NCBI GenBank assembly: GCA_947378695.1
Contig: CANCKZ010000005.1
Coordinates: 1 to 13,613, forward strand
From: Rickettsiales bacterium
GTDB lineage: Bacteria; Pseudomonadota; Alphaproteobacteria; Rickettsiales; Deianiraeaceae
Direction of reading: 5' to 3'
DNA: 13,613 nucleotides
Below are positions 6,756 to 13,613 of the stretch, in pieces. Below the pieces are notes generated by a model. That model saw nothing but the letters and a program-made list of their open reading frames with translations. It was not told the origin of the DNA and did not search any database. Each line of letters begins with the position of its first letter. Positions within the stretch are counted from its first letter, which is position 1. Position numbers and translations under genes: made by a program.

Positions 6756-7784
6756 ATGTTGCCAGATTTGAAAAAACGCAAAATTGGTCGTGGACTTTCC
6801 TCGTTATTGGGGGACATTACATTTTCTGAGATCGAAGGCAACGCTTCCGCACAGGATTCCCTCCTCGTCAAAGAAGTTTCAATTGTCAACATTCGCACAA
6901 ATCCAAACCAGCCACGGAAGAATTTTAATCAAGAAAACATTCAAGAATTGTCAGATTCCGTCCGTGAAAATGGAATTATTCAGCCAATAATTGTTCAAAC
7001 TGACGGCAACGGATACTACACAATCATTGCTGGGGAAAGGCGTTATCGTGCTGCAATTATGGCAGGACTTCAAAAAATTCCATGCATAATTCGTGATTTC
7101 ACCGAAACCGAACAATACATAGTCTCAATGATTGAAAACATTCAGCGTTCGAATCTTGACCCCATTGAAGAAGCGTTGGGATACAAAAATATCTGCGAAA
7201 CATACAATCTTTCGCACGCGGAAGTTGCAAAAATGCTTGGCAAGGGCAGAAGTCATGTCGCAAACATGATTGGAATTTTATCAATGCCAAAACCGATTCA
7301 CCAAATGCTTTCAAACGGCGAAATTACGACAGGTCACGCCAAGGTTTTGAAACGCATAACCAACCCTGAGGAAGTGATTTCGATGGCGACGAAGGTTAAG
7401 TCTGAAACTCTTTCCGTGCGTGCATTGGAAAAGCATATTGACAGCCTTGCCAGTGAAAATAGTCGCAAAAAAAGCGATTTTGCTAATGCAATTTCATCAA
7501 GTGCAACCTTGCAAAATGCAAATTCACAGACTGCAAATTCACACAATGTGATGCCACAAAATATGACTCAACACCAAAATATTTCCGCCCCACAATGGCA
7601 GGAAGAACAGCCGCCCGAAGTGCTATCGATGGAGGACGCATTCAACGCAAATTTCCCACAAATGATGCACATTGAACACCAAAAAGATGGCTCCGGCAGG
7701 GTGATTATCCATTATAGCGACCTTGACGATTTGCGTGATGTTATGTCAAAAATGATAGATCTTGCCGATATTTATGCAAGATAA
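6756..7784 (+). CDS. parB: ParB, CTP-dependent partitioning protein
   Basis: ParB loads at parS and spreads as a CTP-gated clamp. In order: an N-terminal ParA-stimulating motif KRKIGRGLSSLLGD (7-20); the ParB/sulfiredoxin fold with the CTP-binding motif GERRYRA (93-99) and ENIQR (127-131); a helix-turn-helix from about 152 to 171 (LSHAEVAKMLGKGRSHVANM); a low-complexity Asn/Gln/Ser linker (about 245-285); and a C-terminal dimerisation region with GSGRVIIHYSDLDDL (312-326). Length 342 is slightly longer than many chromosomal ParBs because of the linker. The ATG directly follows the parA stop, implying coupled translation, with no Shine-Dalgarno sequence. The 3' end overlaps the start of dxr. 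Confidence 0.96.
   Translation: MLPDLKKRKIGRGLSSLLGDITFSEIEGNASAQDSLLVKEVSIVNIRTNPNQPRKNFNQENIQELSDSVRENGIIQPIIVQTDGNGYYTIIAGERRYRAAIMAGLQKIPCIIRDFTETEQYIVSMIENIQRSNLDPIEEALGYKNICETYNLSHAEVAKMLGKGRSHVANMIGILSMPKPIHQMLSNGEITTGHAKVLKRITNPEEVISMATKVKSETLSVRALEKHIDSLASENSRKKSDFANAISSSATLQNANSQTANSHNVMPQNMTQHQNISAPQWQEEQPPEVLSMEDAFNANFPQMMHIEHQKDGSGRVIIHYSDLDDLRDVMSKMIDLADIYAR
7517..7546 (+). repeat. 15-base tandem repeat in the parB linker
   Basis: Two consecutive 15-base units (7517-7531 and 7532-7546) agree at 13 of 15 positions and share TGCAAATTCACA. They encode ANSQT-ANSHN in the unstructured Asn/Gln-rich linker of ParB. In-frame duplication with slippage is the simplest explanation for the long linker. 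Confidence 0.7.
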
Positions 7785-8904
7785 CACGAGAAAAATTGGA
7801 ATTTTGGGATCGACCGGCTCAATTGGAAGTTCGGCGTGCGAATTGCTTTTGGGCGTTTTGAAACCGCATTTTACTGTGGAGTTCCTCTCGTGCAATGAAA
7901 ATTTCGAGAAAATCGCCAAGCAAATCATCGATTTCAACCCAAAAGCGGTGTGCGTTTCAAAGAAAATTTTCGCAAAAACAAAGGAAGCCTTCCAAAATGT
8001 TGTGGTTTATGACAGCTTGAAAACGATGCTGGAATCTTGCAAAACTGATGTCACTTTGCACGCAATTTCCGGCGTTTCTGGCATTGACTGCGTGCTGGAA
8101 GCGGTTGCCTCAACGAAGCTTTTGGCACTCGCAAACAAGGAGTGCATCGTTTCTGCGTGGGGATTTATCGAGGAAAAATCCATCGAATGCGGTGTGCAAA
8201 TAGTGCCGGTTGATTCAGAACATAACTCGCTTTATCGCATTTTGGAATTTGTGGATTCTTCAATCGTCGCAAATGTTTCAATCACGGCTTCTGGCGGTCC
8301 ATTTTTTGGAAAAAAATTCCACGACCTCCAAAACATATCATTTTCAGACGCAATGAACCACCCAACTTGGAACATGGGCGTGAAAAATACCATCGACTCG
8401 GCAACAATGGCAAACAAAGTGTTGGAGGTTATCGAGGTCATGAACCTGTTCAGCATCAAGGCGGATATGATTGATGTTTTTGTCAACAGGCAGTCAATTG
8501 TTCACGCAAGCGTTGGGCTTCGCAGCGGCGGAGTTATTTCGTTCAGCTCCAAACCGGACATGAAATCGCACATTGGTCACGCAATTATGTTTCCGGAATA
8601 TGAGGAGGATTTTCGCAATCCGCTTAATGGCGTGCTGGAATTTGCCGAAATTAAACAGGACGAATTCCCGATATTTTTCATCGGCAAGGAGGTTGCGAAA
8701 TCTGGCGATGCGTCAAAATTCACGATTTTCAATGTTGCAAATGAAGTTGCTGTGGAAAAATTTTCCCGTGGGGAGGTAAAATACACGCAAATTTTGGATA
8801 TCATAACAAGGGCCGTCAATGAAAAAACCCTTGAAAAAGCTGGCAGCATTCAAGAACTTTCCCTTCAAATCAGCATTCTTGAAAAAGAATTGAGCAGTTT
8901 TTGA
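7774..8904 (+). CDS. dxr: 1-deoxy-D-xylulose 5-phosphate reductoisomerase
   Basis: Dxr converts DXP to 2-C-methyl-D-erythritol 4-phosphate with NADPH, the committed step of the MEP isoprenoid pathway. The NADPH loop ILGSTGSIGS is at residues 10-19 and LALANKEC at 117-124. Metal ligands correspond to E. coli Asp150/Glu152/Glu231: Asp147 and Glu149 in PVDSEHN, and Glu218 in NKVLE. His196 and Trp199 of the substrate-binding HPTW are present, as is TASGGPF. I chose ATG 7774 (376 residues), which places the NADPH loop at the usual distance from the start. A TTG at 7762 would add four residues without gain. The start overlaps the parB 3' end by 11 bases, so expression is probably coupled. The usual neighbours uppS, cdsA, rseP and bamA are absent. 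Confidence 0.95.
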   Translation: MQDNTRKIGILGSTGSIGSSACELLLGVLKPHFTVEFLSCNENFEKIAKQIIDFNPKAVCVSKKIFAKTKEAFQNVVVYDSLKTMLESCKTDVTLHAISGVSGIDCVLEAVASTKLLALANKECIVSAWGFIEEKSIECGVQIVPVDSEHNSLYRILEFVDSSIVANVSITASGGPFFGKKFHDLQNISFSDAMNHPTWNMGVKNTIDSATMANKVLEVIEVMNLFSIKADMIDVFVNRQSIVHASVGLRSGGVISFSSKPDMKSHIGHAIMFPEYEEDFRNPLNGVLEFAEIKQDEFPIFFIGKEVAKSGDASKFTIFNVANEVAVEKFSRGEVKYTQILDIITRAVNEKTLEKAGSIQELSLQISILEKELSSF

Positions 8905-8933
8905 TTGCCACTCAACTTTTCACTCAATTTTTT
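8883..8933 (+). terminator. possible weak terminator at the end of dxr
   Basis: AATTGAG (8888-8894) can pair with CTCAATT (8923-8929), extended by A-T and G-T pairs on the outer side and ending in a T run (8928-8933). The stem is AT-rich and the loop is 28 bases, so this is a poor intrinsic terminator, but the position between two converging runs fits. The rest of the 61-base gap 8905-8965 consists of loosely repeated TGCC-TCAATTTT-like elements and contains no gene. Confidence 0.25.
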
Positions 8934-8965
8934 GCCTCAATTGTGCCTAAATTTTGCTTTCAATG

Positions 8966-9744
8966 CTACTCTTCAATGTTGTAGGGGTCTTTCCAAAGTC
9001 TGCTTCCACGAATTTTGTGCCAAGCAAGTGGGTTGAGCAAAGAATTTGGCGACGATATCAAAATGCGTTTCACCTTGCCAAGAACTAGGTCTTCGTGAAC
9101 GAAACCAACCTCGTTGAAGCGACTATCTTGCGAGCGGTCACGGTTATCGCCCATGAAAAAGTAGTGATTATCTGGCACAAATATCAAAGGCATGTTGTCT
9201 GCGATTGAATCGTCGTTATATTCAAGAACCTTATATTTCACGCCGCTTGGAAGGGTTTCGATGAAGGTTGTGTATTCATCGTTGCCTTCAATTTTTTTTC
9301 TTACAACGGAAATTCCATTGATTTCTAAAATTCCATTGTGCAGGCGAATGACATCGCCGGGAAGTCCAATCAAGCGTTTGACATAGTTCGTGCGTTCGTC
9401 CGATGGAAGCTTGAAAACGACGATATCGCCCCTTTGTGGTGTGTTTTTTTGGAAAATTCTGCCCTCAATTGGAGCAAGTCCAAACGGGAATGAAAACCTG
9501 CTGTAACCATATGATAGCTTGGAAATGGCGATTTTATCCCCAATTTGCAATGTGTTCAACATGGACCCAGACGGCACATGGAAGTGATCGAAAAAAAGCG
9601 AGCGAATTACCGAGGCAATTAGTATTGCGTAAATTGGAATTAGGAAATAGTCACGCTTTCTGTGGTTTTTTTTTGGCGAGCCAATTATCAAGAATTGCAA
9701 GGTTTTCAGAGCTATCGACAGGGCTTTTTTTATGGTTGTGGTTA

Positions 9745-9748
<4 letters not shown>
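8966..9748 (-). CDS. lepB: signal peptidase I
   Basis: LepB removes signal peptides from secreted proteins at the outer face of the inner membrane. It is a Ser/Lys protease of family S26. One membrane segment (about residues 35-53) is followed directly by the catalytic Ser62 in VPSGSM. The catalytic Lys124 lies in YVKRLIGLPGD, and MGDNRDRSQDSR is at 199-210. After SM the usual PTL reads LNTL, so a conserved Pro is missing. At 260 residues it is typical for alphaproteobacterial LepB. The ATG overlaps the stop of the upstream lipoprotein gene (ATGA), so it is the last gene of a purA-lipoprotein-lepB unit. The rnc-era genes that often follow lepB are not here. Confidence 0.96.
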
Positions 9749-11945
<2,197 letters not shown>

Positions 11946-12539
11946 TCAATAATTGTAACTCAAATTAAACATTGCACCGGTTCTGCCATTTTCAACCGTT
12001 GGAACGAGTGAGACTTTGAGGTTTGTTTGGTTAAAACTTGTTGTGAAATATTCTGCGGAAAGTATGCCAACTAATGCACCGGTTGCAACGGCTTTGATAT
12101 CGTGTTTTTTGGCGTGCATGCGTGAATATCCTGTGAAAACTGCTCCTGCTATTGGAAGGGCTGCGTATTTAATTCCATATCGTTTATAGACAAACCAAGC
12201 ATTGGCGGTTGTCCAAGATGTATGCCCAGATGGGAAGTTGTTCATGCTGCCGTTTGGTCTTTCCCCCATAGATTTGCCATCAATATAAACATGGTTGAAT
12301 GTTGTTTTGCCAATTTGCGTAATGGTTGCGGAGGCTCCAAGTGTGTATGCCAGTTGTTTTGCACCTTCTTTATCCTTCTTAATTGTAACAATTGCAACGG
12401 AATTTATCAGTTCAATATATTGCATTGCGTTGCCAATGCCCTCGATATGACTTGAACCACCAAATAAAGGCACCATAGCAAACGATTTTTGCGATATCAA
12501 AAGTGCGAGAGTAAGAAATGCTGCTGAAATTTTTTTCAT
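11946..12539 (-). CDS. secreted PAP2-family phosphatase with altered motif 3
   Basis: A 197-residue protein with a Sec signal peptide (residues 1-21, cleavage likely after SFA). It contains PAP2 acid-phosphatase motifs: RP at 94-95 in GERPNGS, PSGHTS (103-108), and SRMHAKKH (139-146) with the nucleophile His146. Two deviations are visible. The motif 1 lysine is at -5 from Arg94 (Lys89) instead of the usual -7, and the Asp expected four residues after His146 (SRx5Hx3D) is Ala150. Substrates of this family are phospholipid or isoprenoid phosphates, or small phosphate esters, hydrolysed on the periplasmic side. It follows dedA after 25 bases, which suggests a lipid-carrier role (inference). An AGGGA lies 16 bases upstream of the start codon, rather far for a ribosome-binding site. 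Confidence 0.87.
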   Translation of the reverse strand: MKKISAAFLTLALLISQKSFAMVPLFGGSSHIEGIGNAMQYIELINSVAIVTIKKDKEGAKQLAYTLGASATITQIGKTTFNHVYIDGKSMGERPNGSMNNFPSGHTSWTTANAWFVYKRYGIKYAALPIAGAVFTGYSRMHAKKHDIKAVATGALVGILSAEYFTTSFNQTNLKVSLVPTVENGRTGAMFNLSYNY

Positions 12540-12564
12540 ATTTTTTGTTTAGTTTCCCTGTGTT

Positions 12565-13173
12565 TTACTTCCTTTTATAGAGCCTCCAAGCGATGTAGCC
12601 TGCGATAACAACACAAAATGCAAGGGCACCAATTTTCAAAAGTGGCATAAGTTCGTGCACTTTTTCAGCATTTTGACCGATGAAATATCCAACCGCAGTA
12701 AGGATTGCCATCCAAACCGTGCTTCCAAGAATTGTGTAGAGGGAAAACTGCCAGAAGTTCATTTTCGCAAAACCGGCGGGAATTGAGATAAAATGACGCA
12801 CAACCGGAATTAACCTTGCAATGAATATTGAAATGTTCCCAAATTTTCTGAAAAATGCTTCTACTCGTTTAAGTTTTTTTTCCGAAAGAAGGAAATATTT
12901 GCCATATTTCACAACAAGAGGGCGACCAAGCATGTAAGCACCAACATAGTTCGCAAGCGAGCCAATATAACTGCCAAGAACTCCACAAAAAACAACCATA
13001 AAAAAGTTCATCTCGCCTTTGTGGGCAAGAACTCCTGCGGGAATCATAACGATTTCGCTTGGAAGCGGCACAAGACTACTTTCAATTGCCATGCCAAGAA
13101 TAATGCCAAGATATCCAAATTCTTTGACTAAATTAAGGACATAGTCCGAAAGAAGGGTTACAATATGTTCCAT
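12565..13173 (-). CDS. DedA-family inner-membrane protein
   Basis: A 202-residue polytopic membrane protein. DedA hallmarks are Glu31 in AIESSLVPLPSE (29-40), followed by IPAG, and the second re-entrant block ARLIPVVRHFISIPAG (119-134) with Arg120 and Arg126. Hydrophobic segments run at about 15-30, 55-80, 145-166 and 180-197, with a basic C-terminus. Family members move lipids between membrane leaflets; some act as undecaprenyl-phosphate flippases, others affect phosphatidylethanolamine or proton-dependent membrane homeostasis. The substrate cannot be read from the sequence. The start ATG immediately follows the TAA of the upstream small gene, and a PAP2 phosphatase gene follows, so the three are probably cotranscribed. 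Confidence 0.94.
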   Translation of the reverse strand: MEHIVTLLSDYVLNLVKEFGYLGIILGMAIESSLVPLPSEIVMIPAGVLAHKGEMNFFMVVFCGVLGSYIGSLANYVGAYMLGRPLVVKYGKYFLLSEKKLKRVEAFFRKFGNISIFIARLIPVVRHFISIPAGFAKMNFWQFSLYTILGSTVWMAILTAVGYFIGQNAEKVHELMPLLKIGALAFCVVIAGYIAWRLYKRK

Positions 13174-13401
13174 TTAGTTTATATATTTGCCGTAAAGGTC
13201 GTTTGGCATTTCTTCGGAAATGTCGGACATAATTTTGTTGCGTTGTGCCTCAGATTCACACACTTGCACGGTTATGTCGTCGATGTCGCCTCCCATTTTT
13301 TCAACTTGTTCAACAATTTCCAGAAGTTCCGCCATGCGTGAGCGGTCGTTAAATAAAAGTTGTATCGAAAGAAAGTTATGCACTTTAATGTTATGTTTCA
13401 T
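13174..13401 (-). CDS. hypothetical 75-residue protein between ssb and dedA
   Basis: I do not recognise this protein. It starts 7 bases after the ssb stop and ends directly against the dedA start (TAA then ATG), a spacing that argues for a real coding gene. The N-terminal part is basic and hydrophobic (KHNIKVHNFLSIQLLF), and the rest is acidic and probably helical (MAELLEIVEQVEKMGGDIDD). There is one Cys and no signal peptide or membrane span. The frame continues upstream through the ssb 3' end, but that part is a shadow of ssb, so ATG 13401 is chosen; Met23 (13335) is an alternative start. No function is proposed. Confidence 0.6.
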   Translation of the reverse strand: MKHNIKVHNFLSIQLLFNDRSRMAELLEIVEQVEKMGGDIDDITVQVCESEAQRNKIMSDISEEMPNDLYGKYIN

Positions 13402-13408
13402 TGGATTT

Positions 13409-13613
13409 TTAAAATGGAATGTCGTCCTCAATACCAGATGGAGAATCGTCGTATCCTTGGGAATATCCGCCGGAAGATGAGCCTTCGCCTTCTTTGCGGT
13501 TATCGATAATTTCAAGTTTGTTGTTAAAACCTTGCAAGACAATTTCAGTTGTATATTTTTCAACTCCGTCGTTTCCTGTCCATTTTCTGGTTTGAAGTGA
13601 GCCTTCAACGAAC
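13409..13613 (-). CDS. ssb: single-stranded DNA-binding protein (3' part)
   Basis: Sixty-seven C-terminal residues are visible; the N-terminus is outside the window, and base 13613 belongs to a split codon. The last part of the OB fold is recognisable from FVEGSLQTRKWTGNDGVEKY, then TTEIVLQ. A short Gly/Ser-rich linker (GSSSGGYSQGYDD) follows, ending in the acidic tip DDIPF that binds partner proteins such as RecO, PriA and DNA polymerase III chi. SSB coats single-stranded DNA during replication and repair. The linker is short compared with many SSBs. A small unknown gene follows after 7 bases on the same strand. Confidence 0.93.
   Translation of the reverse strand, partial: FVEGSLQTRKWTGNDGVEKYTTEIVLQGFNNKLEIIDNRKEGEGSSSGGYSQGYDDSPSGIEDDIPF

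Noticed and set aside
7762..7773. TTG start for dxr adding four residues.
   Set aside because: ATG 7774 already gives the normal distance to the NADPH-binding loop, and the TTG has no ribosome-binding site.
13402..13608. Upstream extension of the small minus-strand gene to 144 residues.
   Set aside because: The extra 69 codons run through the ssb C-terminus in another frame; the ssb frame ends with the diagnostic DDIPF.

Overview
The window looks like a chromosomal segment of an AT-rich alphaproteobacterium. The evidence is the bacterial L3 signature near residues 138-170 of rplC, an ISC-type HscA, S10-operon proteins that read as proteobacterial, and gene-dense AT-rich DNA with the standard code (TAA, TAG and TGA all end genes; TGG encodes Trp). 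A host-associated Holosporales/Rickettsiales-like lineage is plausible from base composition and scrambled gene order, but this is inference. Every recognised gene looks intact, so nothing points to advanced decay.

Plus strand, 1-8904: the 3' end of hscA (1-597), then rpsJ-rplC-rplD-rplW-rplB-rpsS-rplV-rpsC-rplP (697-5239). This is the normal S10 order, but it stops after rplP. Where rpmC and rpsQ are expected, the run continues with pth (peptidyl-tRNA hydrolase), parA and parB (chromosome segregation) and dxr (MEP isoprenoid pathway). Gaps are 0-23 bases and parB and dxr overlap, so 697-8904 could be one long transcription unit joining translation, segregation and isoprenoid synthesis.

Minus strand, 13613-8966: the 3' end of ssb, a 75-residue unknown, dedA, a secreted PAP2-type phosphatase, then purA, a lipase-like lipoprotein and lepB. 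The last three are joined by two 4-base ATGA stop/start overlaps. The dedA-PAP2 pair may serve lipid-carrier (undecaprenyl phosphate) recycling. The plus and minus runs converge in a 61-base gap (8905-8965).

The most notable points are: (i) almost no start codon has a Shine-Dalgarno sequence; (ii) ribosomal protein S3 has lost the GxxG loop of its KH domain; (iii) the lipoprotein between purA and lepB keeps a class 3 lipase outline without the serine elbow; (iv) the PAP2 protein lacks the Asp of its third motif; (v) the S10 operon is cut and fused to pth-parAB-dxr. No gene-free stretch exceeds 300 bases; the longest are 598-696 and 11835-11945. I saw no tRNA, rRNA, CRISPR array, insertion sequence or prophage gene.
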